Of a stretch of DNA of 64,000 bases, positions 1 through 12,877 are shown piece after piece. The position numbers and the translations under genes are program-made. The stretch is from Proteus vulgaris (GTDB lineage Bacteria; Pseudomonadota; Gammaproteobacteria; Enterobacterales; Enterobacteriaceae). Under the pieces are notes generated by a model. The model did not search any database, had not been told where the DNA came from, and saw nothing but the letters and a program-made list of their open reading frames with translations. Where the stretch lies: contig LR590468.1 in the NCBI GenBank assembly GCA_901472505.1, forward strand, positions 1,897,501 to 1,961,500, given 5' to 3'. Every line of letters starts with the position of its first letter. Positions within the stretch are counted from its first letter, which is position 1.

Positions 1-329
<329 letters not shown>

Positions 330-413
330 CCTAAGAGATACGTGTTATGTGCAGTGCTCACACAGATTGTCTGATGAAGAACGAGCAAAAGCGCGTCTGC
401 GAAGCTGACTGAA

Positions 414-489
414 GTCCCCTTCGTCTAGAGGCCTAGGACACCGCCCTTTCACGGCGGTAACAGGGGTTCGAATCCCCTAGGGGACGCCA
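414..489 (+). tRNA. gltU: tRNA-Glu (anticodon TTC) in the 16S-23S spacer
   Basis: A 76-base cloverleaf with GTCCCCT pairing to AGGGGAC, the T-loop GGTTCGAATCC, anticodon TTC in the loop cctTTCac, and an encoded CCA end. A single tRNA-Glu in the spacer matches the E. coli rrnB/C/E/G type. With the downstream tRNA-Asp, tRNA-Trp and hdfR, the operon corresponds to rrnC. The exact symbol is by synteny. Confidence 0.97.
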
Positions 490-582
490 ATTGCGCGGTA
501 TGAGTGAAAGGCGTACCACACTATAGTCTGATGCAAATCAGAGAATAGTTAAGATAATTTTAGCAAGTTATTTTAACTATTA

Positions 583-595
583 TGCTCTTTAACAA
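583..595 (+). promoter_or_regulatory. boxA antitermination element of the rRNA spacer
   Basis: TGCTCTTTAACAA matches the enterobacterial rrn boxA bound by NusB/NusE. It sits in the spacer between tRNA-Glu and 23S, where boxA is expected. It would keep polymerase resistant to Rho through the 23S gene. Confidence 0.8.
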
Positions 596-856
596 TCTGG
601 AACAAGCTGAAAAATTGAAAACAAATCAATATATCACCGAGGTATATTGATGAGTCTCTCAAAATCTCAAACTTTGAATGTGTTTTTCGACATCGAAGTG
701 GGATGAGCGAGCAATTTACAGTTCGAGGCGGCCAGCGCACAGTCAGCGCAACATACATTAGTATGTGAGCATGGCGAGCACTGCCCAACGACGAAATGTA
801 ATCTGCACAGCCATCACCACCCAGACGTCATTAAGAGAAACATCTTCGGGTTGTGA

Positions 857-3862
<3,006 letters not shown>

Positions 3863-3977
3863 GACAACACCGAAGGTGTTTTGTCTGAGAGACGAAGAGT
3901 AGATAAAGTAGGCTTGTTTAAGATTGATATTACTGGCGACTGACCGAAAGGAAAGAAGCGGGTAATAAAACCGAATT

Positions 3978-4097
3978 TGCTTGGTGGCCATAGCGCAGCG
4001 GTCCCACCTGATCCCATGCCGAACTCAGAAGTGAAACGTTGTAGCGCCGATGGTAGTGTGGGGTCTCCCCATGTGAGAGTAGGGAACTGCCAGGCAT
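3978..4097 (+). rRNA. rrf: 5S ribosomal RNA
   Basis: A 120-base gene starting TGCTTGGTGGCC and ending GGGAACTGCCAGGCAT. It contains the conserved stretch CCCACCTGATCCCATGCCG and the complementary ends that form helix I. Confidence 0.96.
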
Positions 4098-4146
4098 TAA
4101 ATTAAAGCATTAGTGTTGTAAAACATTAAGTGCGAAAAGAATACGC

Positions 4147-4223
4147 GGAGCGGTAGTTCAGTTGGTTAGAATACCTGCCTGTCACGCAGGGGGTCGCGGG
4201 TTCGAGTCCCGTCCGTTCCGCCA
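4147..4223 (+). tRNA. aspT: tRNA-Asp (anticodon GTC)
   Basis: A 77-base cloverleaf with acceptor GGAGCGG pairing to CCGTTCC, anticodon loop ctGTCac, T-arm GGGTTCGAGTCCC and encoded CCA. It lies 49 bases after the 5S gene as a distal rRNA-operon tRNA, as in E. coli rrnC. Confidence 0.97.
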
Positions 4224-4230
4224 ACTATTT

Positions 4231-4306
4231 AGGGGCGTAGTTCAATTGGTAGAGCACCGGTCTCCAAAACCGGGTGTTGGGAGTTCGAGCCTCTCCGCCC
4301 CTGCCA
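4231..4306 (+). tRNA. trpT: tRNA-Trp (anticodon CCA)
   Basis: A 76-base cloverleaf with acceptor AGGGGCG pairing to CGCCCCT, anticodon loop ctCCAaa, and encoded terminal CCA. It follows tRNA-Asp by 7 bases, the same order as distal rrnC in E. coli. Confidence 0.97.
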
Positions 4307-4345
4307 GTTACCAATTAAGTAATAACAAAATTTATACTTCTTTGT

Positions 4346-4371
4346 AGCCCAGTTAATTAACTGGGCTTTTT
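4346..4371 (+). terminator. Terminator of the rRNA operon
   Basis: A perfect palindromic stem, AGCCCAGTT with AACTGGGCT, followed by TTTTT. It lies 39 bases after tRNA-Trp and ends the rrn transcript before hdfR, which is read from the other strand. Confidence 0.9.
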
Positions 4372-4557
4372 GTTATCTATCATTCTCTAAATCTTCCTTC
4401 CTAAGCATTGATTATGCTCTAGCCTAACAAATCGACAACATACATTTTCCTATACCAATATATCAGTATGATACTATTGTTATTTATTCTCATTAATGAA
4501 AAAAATAATGCTTAAGTTCTAGCGTTATTTATTGATAACCATAAAGAAATCTAAACT

Positions 4558-5379
4558 TTATTCATGGTTGATAGGCTGTTTTAATAGCTGTTGTATTAAT
4601 GCTTGTTGATCACTGGTATTTAACCAAACAGCAAATAAAGGTTTTTGAATAATATCTGTTGAGGCTGGCGTAAGATCAGAATAAAGATCACGCCAATGTG
4701 TGGGGAGAAAAGCGACAGCATGTGTTGTTTTCATTAATTGATAGGCAATTATTGCTGAATTAGTGGTTAAAATAGGATCAATTTTCGGTTCTGTTCCATT
4801 AGGAAGAAAAGACTGAAAATCAGCACTCCACTCTATTTTGATAAATTGTGCTATTTCTTCTATTTTATCTGATTTTATTTTCATCAACTGAAAAGTAATA
4901 TCACCAATAATTTTGCTTTCTAATTCATCCATCTTAGGTGCTTCAGTTGTAAAAAGAAGATCAAGTTCTCTTGCATGAAGTTGTTTTACAAGAGATTGCC
5001 TTGTAGAGACTCTAGATTCGATTCTGAGCTCTTTTCTTTCTAGATAAGATTCCTGTAACCAAGATGTTAGATAGGCTTCCCAGAGTGATGCTGTGGCGCC
5101 AATTGATAGTTCAGAATGTTGAGAAGCATGGCTAATTTCTTTTTTAGCTAAAAGCCATGTATTCATTAACGATTCAGCATAAGGAATAAGCCTTTCACCG
5201 GCGACTGTGAGGCGGATATTATTGCGATGGCGGGTAAACAGATTTGTGCCTAATTGTGTTTCTAATTGCCGTATTCTAAAACTAACCGCAGATTGCGTTA
5301 AATAAAGAGATTCAGCGGCTCGGCCAAAGTGTCTAGTCTTACTGACTTCCAAAAAGGTTTTCAGTAATTCGGTATCCAC
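4558..5379 (-). CDS. hdfR: HdfR, LysR-type transcriptional regulator
   Basis: HdfR is a LysR-family DNA-binding regulator; in E. coli it represses flhDC and activates gltBD. The protein has an N-terminal winged helix-turn-helix (about residues 1-60, with [20 protein letters not shown]) and a C-terminal effector domain. I chose the GTG at 5379 because GGAG lies 6 bases upstream and the resulting start [13 protein letters not shown] matches E. coli HdfR. A TTG at 5391 is in frame, but it overlaps that ribosome site. The product is 273 aa, against 279 in E. coli. It is divergent from maoP, as in other enterics. In swarming Proteus, the flhDC link would be relevant but is unproven. Confidence 0.92.
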   Translation of the reverse strand: MDTELLKTFLEVSKTRHFGRAAESLYLTQSAVSFRIRQLETQLGTNLFTRHRNNIRLTVAGERLIPYAESLMNTWLLAKKEISHASQHSELSIGATASLWEAYLTSWLQESYLERKELRIESRVSTRQSLVKQLHARELDLLFTTEAPKMDELESKIIGDITFQLMKIKSDKIEEIAQFIKIEWSADFQSFLPNGTEPKIDPILTTNSAIIAYQLMKTTHAVAFLPTHWRDLYSDLTPASTDIIQKPLFAVWLNTSDQQALIQQLLKQPINHE

Positions 5380-5494
5380 ATCTATCTCCAAAAAAATTTG
5401 TCGTTACGATTTAAATATTTTGTTTTACAGAACCGCATGACTATCTAATACTCCGCGCCATAAGTATGACGATAGAGAATTAGGAGTGTGTCAG
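5380..5494. promoter_or_regulatory. hdfR-maoP divergent region, candidate maoS site
   Basis: In E. coli, the 17-bp maoS sequence that acts with MaoP to organise the Ori macrodomain lies between hdfR and maoP. This interval occupies the same position and contains an unusually GC-richer patch (5447-5462, CTAATACTCCGCGCCA) in AT-rich surroundings. I cannot align it to maoS here, so the assignment rests on position. The region must also hold both divergent promoters. Confidence 0.45.
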
Positions 5495-5833
5495 ATGGCA
5501 GAAAGTTTTATCACGACTAATCGTTTTTTTGACAATAAACATTATCCGCGTGGTTTTTCTCGTCATGGCGATTTCACTATCAAGGAATCCCAGATATTGG
5601 AACGTCATGGTCAAGCCTTTAATGAACTTGATCTAGGTAAACGAGAACCTACAACTGAAGCGGAAAAATTATTTGTTGCCATGTGTCGTGGCGAACGAGA
5701 AGCAGCAACGGTTGAAGAAAAAATTTGGAAGAAATACACCAGTCGTATAAGTCGTCCAAAACGTTTTCATACATTATCGGGTGGAAAGCCACAGCTCGAT
5801 CCATCTGATGACTATACCGACTCTGATGATTAA
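5495..5833 (+). CDS. maoP: MaoP, Ori macrodomain organisation protein
   Basis: MaoP (formerly YifE, DUF413 family) constrains DNA mobility in the origin macrodomain together with the maoS site. The 112-residue protein begins [25 protein letters not shown] in this reading (first 20 residues to Y17-F20) and ends in the acidic DDYTDSDD tail, matching E. coli nearly throughout. The ATG at 5495 is preferred over an in-frame GTG at 5486, because AGGAG (5482-5486) is 8 bases upstream of the ATG and overlaps the GTG. It is followed by a hairpin terminator shared with yifB. Confidence 0.95.
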   Translation: MAESFITTNRFFDNKHYPRGFSRHGDFTIKESQILERHGQAFNELDLGKREPTTEAEKLFVAMCRGEREAATVEEKIWKKYTSRISRPKRFHTLSGGKPQLDPSDDYTDSDD

Positions 5834-5849
5834 TATCATTAGTTTTAGT

Positions 5850-5877
5850 AAAAAGGAGCGTTTTTTCGCTCCTTTTT
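5850..5877. terminator. Bidirectional terminator between maoP and yifB
   Basis: AAAAAGGAGCG and CGCTCCTTTTT form a stem with a short T loop. T-rich flanks on both strands allow it to stop maoP (plus) and yifB (minus). Confidence 0.88.
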
Positions 5878-5879
5878 AT

Positions 5880-7412
5880 TTATCCATCTAATTGCTTTTG
5901 TAAGTAGATCATTAATCTATCCATTGCGCGAAAACTTAATGCTTCAATTAAATGATTTCTCTGTATTTTCTCTTCACCAGCAAGATCTGCAATTGTTCTC
6001 GATACTCTTAAAATTTTATGCCATGCTCGTATAGATAATCCTAATTTATTGAGTGTATCTTCAAGAAAAGTTGCATCACTGGTAGTTAATGCGCAATAGC
6101 ATTCAATTTCTTTTCCTGTTAGATAAGTATTCACTTTTCCGCATCGCGCAAATTGTTGTTCTCTTGCTTTTAAAACTCGTGCTCTAATTGTCATGCTGTT
6201 TTCTGTCGCAAATGAGGGATGAATAAGTGCGCCTTGAGGAAGAAGGGGCATCTCGACAGATAAATCAAACCTATCTAAAAAAGGTCCAGAAACCTTGCTT
6301 AAATAGCGCAGGATCTGTTTTATTGGTGCTCGATTGTGATTACCTTGATAGTGCCCTGTTGGGCTTGGATTTAATGCACCGACCAATAATACGTTGGCTG
6401 GGTAGCTTATTTTGGCTTTTGCTCGTGAAATAGTAATTTCTCTAGCATCTAGAGGTTCTCGTAGTGCATCGAGTACACGGCGTTCGAATTCAGGCAGTTC
6501 ATCTAAAAATAAAATACCGTGATGTGCTAATGTAATTTCTCCTGGTTTAGGAAGAGCCCCTCCTCCTGTTAAAGCAACAGCAGAGGAAGTATGATGTGGG
6601 GCTCTAAATGGTCTTGTAGGCCACTTTTTTTCATCAAATGTTATTCCTCTTAAACTACTAATGATTAATACATCAAGTGCTTCTTTAGCAGTTAAAGGTG
6701 GAAGAAGCGTACTTATCCTTTGCGCTAACATTGTTTTCCCAGTTCCCGGTGGGCCAAGAAATAAAATGTTGTGATTTCCTGCTGCTGTAATTTCTGCAGC
6801 TCTTTTGGCATTGCTTTGACCAATTATATCGCTCATATCTTTATTATCTTGACTTTCAATTGCGTCATTAATAATAAATTCTTCCGTTTCAATTAATGGC
6901 GTATTATTTTCTAGATGATGACAAATTTCTAAAAGATGAGAGGCTAATAACACAGATCTATTTGGTAATAATGCAACTTCAGTCTGATGTTCTGTTGATA
7001 CAATGCATATTCGACGATCTTTTGAAGCACTAAGAATTGAAGGAATAATGGCGTTTACTCGTTGTAATTTTCCAGAAAGTGCAAGCTCTCCTATAAACTC
7101 ATAACGTTCTAATTTATCTGAAATTAACTGTTCTGATGCAATTAATATTGCAAGTGCAATAGGTAAATCATAACGTGCCCCTTCTTTGGGTAAATCAGCG
7201 GGCGAAAGATTAATTGTTATTCTTTTGGCAGGATAAATATACCCACTATTAATTAATGCACTTCTTACTCTGTCTTTTGCTTCTTTTACGACAGTTTCAG
7301 GTAATCCAACTAATGTTAATCCGGGTAATCCCTGACTAATATGAGCCTCAATAGTAATAAGCGGAGCTGATATTCCTAAAGAGGCACGGGTATATATTAT
7401 TGCTAATGCCAT
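5880..7412 (-). CDS. comM: YifB/ComM-family AAA+ ATPase (Mg-chelatase-like)
   Basis: A 510-residue member of the YifB/ComM family, close to the E. coli length of 506. The N-terminal half carries a Lon-protease-like (ChlI) domain. The AAA+ module has Walker A GPPGTGKT near residue 215 and Walker B-like ILFLDELPEF; the C-terminal Mg-chelatase domain follows. ComM is a hexameric helicase that drives branch migration during natural transformation in Vibrio and Haemophilus. In enterics its role is unclear. It is convergent with maoP, with its stop next to their shared terminator. The gene symbol follows the family; yifB is the enteric synonym. Confidence 0.9.
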   Translation of the reverse strand: MALAIIYTRASLGISAPLITIEAHISQGLPGLTLVGLPETVVKEAKDRVRSALINSGYIYPAKRITINLSPADLPKEGARYDLPIALAILIASEQLISDKLERYEFIGELALSGKLQRVNAIIPSILSASKDRRICIVSTEHQTEVALLPNRSVLLASHLLEICHHLENNTPLIETEEFIINDAIESQDNKDMSDIIGQSNAKRAAEITAAGNHNILFLGPPGTGKTMLAQRISTLLPPLTAKEALDVLIISSLRGITFDEKKWPTRPFRAPHHTSSAVALTGGGALPKPGEITLAHHGILFLDELPEFERRVLDALREPLDAREITISRAKAKISYPANVLLVGALNPSPTGHYQGNHNRAPIKQILRYLSKVSGPFLDRFDLSVEMPLLPQGALIHPSFATENSMTIRARVLKAREQQFARCGKVNTYLTGKEIECYCALTTSDATFLEDTLNKLGLSIRAWHKILRVSRTIADLAGEEKIQRNHLIEALSFRAMDRLMIYLQKQLDG

Positions 7413-7861
7413 TTTTTATTCTCCATTATTTTTTTCTTTTTAAATTATTTTTCTTTTTGTGTTAAATAGAGAGGTAAATAAATGTGAGATATCTCGAAAA
7501 TAACATAAGATATTGAAATTCAATAAATAAATAATTTAATAGACAATTAATTAAATTAATATGAATATAATAAAAAGTATAATTGGTTTTTAACTTAAAA
7601 TAATAAAATGCAATAGTAGAAAAAATAAAATAACCTGTTCTTTATTAGTATTAATAACTTTAAAATAAATATTTTTCAGTATAATATTCCGATGAATGTT
7701 TGTGATATAAAAAACATATAAAATTCATTGAGTTATAATTATTTTAAAAATAAACGTTGTCAATTCTAAAATATCATGATAACTCTAAAAGGACAGAGTG
7801 AAAGAAAACACAACACAACATAAAAACATACATTTTAAATAAGAAAAGAAGTTATAAAACT
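7413..7861. other. AT-rich intergenic region upstream of the ilv leader
   Basis: The 449 bases between yifB and ilvL are very AT-rich, with many runs of A and T and no ORF with a plausible ribosome site. They must contain the ilvL promoter near their right end. A TTGTCA at about 7757 could be a -35 element, but I see no clean -10 at standard spacing. I see no RNA gene in it. Confidence 0.5.
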
Positions 7862-7963
7862 ATGAATACTATCGTCCTAGTGATTAGCCTAATTATTGTC
7901 AGCGTGGTGGTGATTATTAACCCACCGTGCGGGGCTGCACTAGGACGAAGAAAGGCTAACTAA
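7862..7963 (+). CDS. ilvL: ilvGMEDA operon leader peptide
   Basis: A 33-codon leader, MNTIVLVISL at the start and PPCGAALGRRKAN at the end, ending TAA at 7961-7963. Fifteen of 33 residues are Ile, Val or Leu (6, 6 and 3), clustered in residues 4-19. The C-terminal PPCGAALGR motif matches E. coli IlvL. Ribosome stalling at these codons when branched-chain aminoacyl-tRNA is scarce would prevent the attenuator at 7985 from forming. The peptide itself has no other known role. Confidence 0.95.
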   Translation: MNTIVLVISLIIVSVVVIINPPCGAALGRRKAN

Positions 7964-7984
7964 ACTAGCCGGATCTCTTAAAAA

Positions 7985-8016
7985 CCCCCGCACCGAAAGG
8001 CGCGGGGGTTTTTTTT
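7985..8016 (+). terminator. ilv attenuator
   Basis: CCCCCGC(A)CC and the complementary GGCGCGGGGG form a very GC-rich hairpin, followed by eight T residues (8009-8016). It lies 21 bases after the ilvL stop. It is the transcription attenuator that gates ilvGMEDA. Confidence 0.95.
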
Positions 8017-8093
8017 GAGCCTGAGTTTGAAAAAGAGATTAAATTGAAAATAAATTTAAATTAAACAAGAAGTTAAGATAGCAGGGTGAGAGG

Positions 8094-9743
8094 ATGAATG
8101 GAGCACAGTGGTTAGTACAGGCATTACGAAAACAGCAAGTTGAAACCGTCTTTGGTTATCCTGGTGGTGCGATCATGCCTGTTTATGACGCACTCTATGA
8201 TGGTGGGGTTGAACATATTTTATGTCGTCATGAACAAGGTGCTGCCATTGCTGCTATTGGTTTTGCCCGTTCTACTGGCACAACGGGTGTTTGTATTGCG
8301 ACATCAGGCCCAGGCGCTACTAATGTTATCACTGGACTTGCTGATGCATTGTTAGATTCTGTGCCTGTTGTTGCCATCACGGGGCAAGTTGCCTCTGATT
8401 TAATTGGGACTGATGCATTTCAAGAGATTGACGTTTTAGGTCTTTCGTTGGCATGTACTAAACACAGTTTTTTAGTCTCATCGGTGGATGAGTTACCAAG
8501 AGTATTATCAGAGGCATTCTCTATAGCCTCTCAAGGTCGCCCAGGACCTGTTTTAATTGATATTCCTAAAGATGTTCAATTGGCTGATGCTTCCCATTTA
8601 TCAAGCCATGAATTACCTGAAGAACAAGAATTTCCTTACCCAACACAAGAGCTAGCACAAGCTAAGCAAATGTTATCACAAGCACAAAAACCTATTTTGT
8701 ATGTCGGTGGTGGTGTTGCCATGAGCAATGCCGTGGAAACGTTAAGAGAGTTTGTGAAGCAAACAGAAATGCCAGTTGTTTCCACTTTAAAAGGATTGGG
8801 TTGTGCTGATGCGTTAGATGCTAACTATTTAGGCATGTTAGGTATGCATGGCACTAAAGCGGCAAATTATGCTGTTCAGCGTAGTGATTTATTAATTGCT
8901 GTTGGTGCGCGTTTTGATGATCGCGTCACGGGGCGATTAAATACTTTTGCACCTAATGCCAAGGTTATCCATATCGATATCGATCATGCAGAATTAAATA
9001 AATTGAAACAGGCGCATGTTGCGTTATTGGGAGATGCTAAGGCGTTGTTGCCTGTTTTGTCTCAGTCATTATCTATCGCATCTTGGCAACAAGAAGTACA
9101 AGAATTAAAAACAGAGCACGCTTGGCGTTATGATCATCCGGGCTCTGCAATTTATGCACCATTATTATTAAAACAATTATCAGATGCGAAACCTAAAAAT
9201 ACCGTTGTGACAACAGATGTTGGCCAGCATCAAATGTGGTCGGCGCAACATATGACATTTGATGTACCTGAAAATTTTATCACCTCGAGTGGTTTAGGTA
9301 CCATGGGATTTGGTATCCCAGCTGCTGTTGGTGCTCAAATAGCTAGACCAGATGCTTGTGTTATCTGCGTTTCAGGTGACGGCTCTTTTATGATGAATGT
9401 GCAGGAACTGGGCACAATCAAACGTAAACAATTACCAATCAAATTGGTGTTATTAGATAACCAACGCCTTGGCATGGTTCGCCAATGGCAAGAGCTATTT
9501 TTTGAACAACGTTATAGCGAAACCATTTTAACAGACAATCCAGACTTTGTTGCCTTAGCCAAAGCTTTTGATATCCCGGGGCAACGCATTACAGAAAAAG
9601 CACAAGTTGCTGATGCAATAAAATGTTTATTAGAGAGCGATGGCCCTTATTTACTACAGGTATCTATCGATGACGCTGAAAATGTCTGGCCTTTAGTTCC
9701 GCCGGGCGCAAGTAATGATGAGATGATGGAGAAATCAAAATGA
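8094..9743 (+). CDS. ilvG: Acetolactate synthase II, large subunit
   Basis: Catalytic subunit of acetohydroxyacid synthase II. It condenses pyruvate with pyruvate or 2-oxobutyrate, using thiamine diphosphate, Mg and FAD, as the first common step of Ile/Val/Leu synthesis. At 549 residues it is full length. The pyrimidine-binding domain holds the catalytic Glu in CRHEQGAA (near 47), and the ThDP motif begins GDGSFMMN near 428. Unlike E. coli K-12, where ilvG is frameshifted, this copy is open throughout. It overlaps ilvM by 4 bases (ATGA), so the two subunits are probably translationally coupled. Confidence 0.96.
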   Translation: MNGAQWLVQALRKQQVETVFGYPGGAIMPVYDALYDGGVEHILCRHEQGAAIAAIGFARSTGTTGVCIATSGPGATNVITGLADALLDSVPVVAITGQVASDLIGTDAFQEIDVLGLSLACTKHSFLVSSVDELPRVLSEAFSIASQGRPGPVLIDIPKDVQLADASHLSSHELPEEQEFPYPTQELAQAKQMLSQAQKPILYVGGGVAMSNAVETLREFVKQTEMPVVSTLKGLGCADALDANYLGMLGMHGTKAANYAVQRSDLLIAVGARFDDRVTGRLNTFAPNAKVIHIDIDHAELNKLKQAHVALLGDAKALLPVLSQSLSIASWQQEVQELKTEHAWRYDHPGSAIYAPLLLKQLSDAKPKNTVVTTDVGQHQMWSAQHMTFDVPENFITSSGLGTMGFGIPAAVGAQIARPDACVICVSGDGSFMMNVQELGTIKRKQLPIKLVLLDNQRLGMVRQWQELFFEQRYSETILTDNPDFVALAKAFDIPGQRITEKAQVADAIKCLLESDGPYLLQVSIDDAENVWPLVPPGASNDEMMEKSK

Positions 9744-10015
9744 ACCAACACAATATCACAATTGAAGCCCGTTTTTGTCCAGAGATCTTAGAACGTATCC
9801 TGAGAGTTATCCGCCATCGTGGTTTTCATATATGCTCAATGAACATGAGTATCACGGAAAGTAATAATATCAATTTAAGTCTGACAGTAAGTAGCCAGCG
9901 CCCATTAGAACTTCTGTGCAGTCAGTTAACAAAATTAGCTGATGTTGCAGGTATTCAAGTATCACATCAACAGAAAGAAAAAATAAGATTCATTAGTGCA
10001 CTCAGTGCCATGTAA
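9740..10015 (+). CDS. ilvM: Acetolactate synthase II, small (regulatory) subunit
   Basis: A 91-residue ACT-domain subunit that activates and stabilises IlvG. The N-terminal part ([20 protein letters not shown]) is typical of an ACT fold. AHAS II is the isozyme insensitive to valine. It overlaps ilvG by 4 bases and is followed 10 bases later by ilvE. Confidence 0.94.
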   Translation: MNQHNITIEARFCPEILERILRVIRHRGFHICSMNMSITESNNINLSLTVSSQRPLELLCSQLTKLADVAGIQVSHQQKEKIRFISALSAM

Positions 10016-10025
10016 GGATAAAAGA

Positions 10026-10952
10026 ATGACAAAGCAAGCTGATTATATTTGGTTTAACGGTGAAATGGTTCCATGGGCTGAGGCAAAAGTACATGTTATG
10101 TCTCACGCATTACATTATGGAACTTCTGTGTTTGAAGGTGTGCGTTGTTATGATTCTCATAAGGGTCCTGTGGTCTTTCGCCATCGTGAACATATGCAAC
10201 GTTTACATGATTCAGCAAAAATTTATCGTATGCCTGTTGAGCAAAGTGTTGACGAATTAATGGAAGCATGTCGCGCAACTTTACGTAAAAACAAATTGGT
10301 CAGTGCTTATATTCGTCCATTAGTTTTCATTGGTGATGTTGGTATGGGGGTGAATCCACCAGCGGGTTATAAGACAGATGTGATTATTGCTGCATTCCCT
10401 TGGGGAGCCTACCTTGGTGAAGAAGCCTTAGATAAAGGCATCGATGCGATGGTTTCTTCTTGGCATCGTGCAGCTCCAAATACGATCCCAACTGCAGCAA
10501 AAGCCGGTGGTAACTATTTATCTTCATTATTAGTGGGTAGTGAAGCGCGTCGTCATGGCTATCAAGAAGGGATAGCGTTAGATGTTCATGGCTATTTATC
10601 TGAAGGTGCGGGTGAAAACTTATTTGAGGTAAAAGATGGGGTTATCTTTACGCCTCCATTTACGTCGTCAGCTCTGCCAGGGATCACTCGTGATGCCATT
10701 ATTAAACTGGCAAAAGCTCTGGGTTATGAAGTCCGTGAGCAAGTACTTTCTCGGGAATCACTTTATCTTGCAGATGAAGTCTTTATGTCCGGTACAGCAG
10801 CAGAAATTACACCGGTACGTAGCGTTGATGGTATCCAAGTAGGTATCGGACGTTGTGGCCCTGTGACCAAAGCGATTCAAAAAGCGTTCTTTGGTCTATT
10901 TACGGGGGAAACAGAAGATAAATACGGCTGGTTAGATCCAATCAATTCATAA
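10026..10952 (+). CDS. ilvE: Branched-chain amino acid aminotransferase
   Basis: A PLP class IV transaminase that interconverts Ile, Val and Leu with their 2-oxo acids, using glutamate. The 308-residue protein starts MTKQADYIWFNGEMVPW, matching E. coli IlvE, with AAGGAT a few bases upstream of the ATG at 10026. An upstream in-frame ATG at 9996 lies inside ilvM and is rejected. The PLP lysine lies in PTAAKAGGNYLSS near residue 160, and the conserved MSGTAAEITPV follows near 257. Confidence 0.96.
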   Translation: MTKQADYIWFNGEMVPWAEAKVHVMSHALHYGTSVFEGVRCYDSHKGPVVFRHREHMQRLHDSAKIYRMPVEQSVDELMEACRATLRKNKLVSAYIRPLVFIGDVGMGVNPPAGYKTDVIIAAFPWGAYLGEEALDKGIDAMVSSWHRAAPNTIPTAAKAGGNYLSSLLVGSEARRHGYQEGIALDVHGYLSEGAGENLFEVKDGVIFTPPFTSSALPGITRDAIIKLAKALGYEVREQVLSRESLYLADEVFMSGTAAEITPVRSVDGIQVGIGRCGPVTKAIQKAFFGLFTGETEDKYGWLDPINS

Positions 10953-11023
10953 ACATAATCAAATAAATTTGTTTAGCGGGTAGATGTTCCCTACTCGCTT
11001 TCTTTATCGCAGGAGTGTGAAAA

Positions 11024-12874
11024 ATGCCTAAATACCGTTCAGCAACAACGACACATGGCCGTAATATGGCTGGAGCCCGTGCCTTATGGCGTGCAACGGG
11101 TATGACTGATGCTGATTTTGGTAAACCCATTATCGCAGTTGTGAACTCATTTACGCAATTTGTACCTGGTCATGTGCACCTGCGGGATTTAGGAAAACTG
11201 GTTGCTGAGCAAATTGAAGCCGCGGGTGGTGTTGCTAAAGAATTTAATACCATTGCAGTTGATGACGGTATCGCAATGGGGCACGGTGGTATGCTCTATT
11301 CTTTACCATCGCGTGAACTTATTGCTGATTCTGTTGAGTATATGGTTAATGCGCACTGTGCTGATGCAATGGTGTGTATCTCAAACTGTGACAAGATCAC
11401 CCCAGGTATGTTAATGGCGTCTTTACGCTTAAATATCCCTGTTATTTTTGTTTCAGGTGGCCCTATGGAAGCGGGGAAAACGAAGCTTTCAGATCAACTG
11501 ATCAAGCTGGATCTGGTGGATGCCATGATCCAAGGCGCAAATCCAAATGTGAGTGATGCTGATAGTGAGCAAATCGAACGATCGGCTTGCCCAACGTGCG
11601 GATCGTGTTCAGGTATGTTTACTGCAAACTCCATGAACTGTTTAACAGAAGCACTGGGATTATCTCAACCCGGAAATGGTTCATTATTAGCGACACACGC
11701 TGATCGTGAAACACTGTTTATCAATGCTGGTAAGCGTATTGTTGAATTAACTAAGCGCTATTATGAAAAAGATGATGAATCTGCATTACCGCGCAATATC
11801 GCTAAAAAAGAAGCCTTTGAAAATGCGATGATCTTAGATATTGCAATGGGAGGCTCGACAAATACGGTTCTGCATTTATTAGCAGCCGCACAAGAAGGTG
11901 AGGTTGATTTCACTATGGAAGATATCGACAGGCTTTCTCGCCAAGTTCCTCATTTATGTAAAGTGGCACCAAGTACGCAAAAATATCATATGGAAGATGT
12001 TCACCGTGCGGGGGGAGTTATGGGGATTTTAGGTGAATTAGACCGAGCCGGATTACTCAATCGCAATGTGGGTAATATCTTAGGGTTAAGCTTGCCAGAA
12101 ACGTTAGCGAAATATGATGTGATGTTAACTCAAGATGAGCAAGTAAAATCCATGTTCCAAGCAGGTCCTGCAGGTATTCGTACAACAAAAGCTTTTTCTC
12201 AAAATTGTCGTTGGCCAACCTTAGATACCGATCGTGAAAATGGATGTATCCGCAGTAAAGAGCATGCTTATAGCCAAGATGGTGGATTAGCGGTGTTATC
12301 CGGTAATTTAGCGGAAGATGGTTGTATTGTTAAAACTGCCGGTGTTGATGAAGATAATTTAATCTTTAGTGGTCCTGCTAAAGTGTATGAAAGCCAAGAT
12401 GATGCGGTAGAGGCTATTTTAGGTGGAAAAGTAGTGGCAGGCGATGTGGTAATTATTCGCTACGAAGGACCTAAAGGTGGTCCAGGTATGCAAGAGATGC
12501 TATATCCAACCTCTTATTTAAAATCAATGGGATTAGGAAAAGCTTGCGCACTTATCACCGATGGTCGTTTCTCTGGTGGAACATCAGGTTTATCTATTGG
12601 GCATGTTTCACCTGAAGCGGCAAATGGTGGCGTCATTGGTTTAGTGGAAGAAGGCGATATTGTCTCTATCAATATTCCAACCCGAGAGATCTCATTAAAG
12701 GTAGATGATAAAACGTTATCAACTCGTCGTGATGCACAAAATGCCCGTGGTGATAAAGCATGGACACCACAAAATAGACAGCGCCAAGTTTCGTTTGCCT
12801 TACGTGCTTATGCCTCTTTAGCCACCAGTGCCGATAAAGGTGCGGTGCGTGATAAATCTAAATTAGGGGGCTAA
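11024..12874 (+). CDS. ilvD: Dihydroxy-acid dehydratase
   Basis: An iron-sulfur enzyme that dehydrates 2,3-dihydroxy-isovalerate and 2,3-dihydroxy-3-methylvalerate to the 2-oxo acids, the third step in Val and Ile synthesis. The 616 residues equal the E. coli length. Cluster-ligand cysteines lie in [12 protein letters not shown] (near 122) and [12 protein letters not shown] (near 195). The IlvD/Edd signature with [12 protein letters not shown] is also present. A good ribosome site (CAGGAG) lies 8 bases before the ATG. It is followed 3 bases later by ilvA. Confidence 0.97.
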   Translation: MPKYRSATTTHGRNMAGARALWRATGMTDADFGKPIIAVVNSFTQFVPGHVHLRDLGKLVAEQIEAAGGVAKEFNTIAVDDGIAMGHGGMLYSLPSRELIADSVEYMVNAHCADAMVCISNCDKITPGMLMASLRLNIPVIFVSGGPMEAGKTKLSDQLIKLDLVDAMIQGANPNVSDADSEQIERSACPTCGSCSGMFTANSMNCLTEALGLSQPGNGSLLATHADRETLFINAGKRIVELTKRYYEKDDESALPRNIAKKEAFENAMILDIAMGGSTNTVLHLLAAAQEGEVDFTMEDIDRLSRQVPHLCKVAPSTQKYHMEDVHRAGGVMGILGELDRAGLLNRNVGNILGLSLPETLAKYDVMLTQDEQVKSMFQAGPAGIRTTKAFSQNCRWPTLDTDRENGCIRSKEHAYSQDGGLAVLSGNLAEDGCIVKTAGVDEDNLIFSGPAKVYESQDDAVEAILGGKVVAGDVVIIRYEGPKGGPGMQEMLYPTSYLKSMGLGKACALITDGRFSGGTSGLSIGHVSPEAANGGVIGLVEEGDIVSINIPTREISLKVDDKTLSTRRDAQNARGDKAWTPQNRQRQVSFALRAYASLATSADKGAVRDKSKLGG

Positions 12875-12877
12875 GAA

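Noticed and set aside
7413..7861. CRISPR-like repeats in the AT-rich spacer before ilvL
   Set aside because: The runs of A and T are simple low-complexity sequence, with no regular repeat-spacer pattern. No CRISPR array was seen anywhere in the window.
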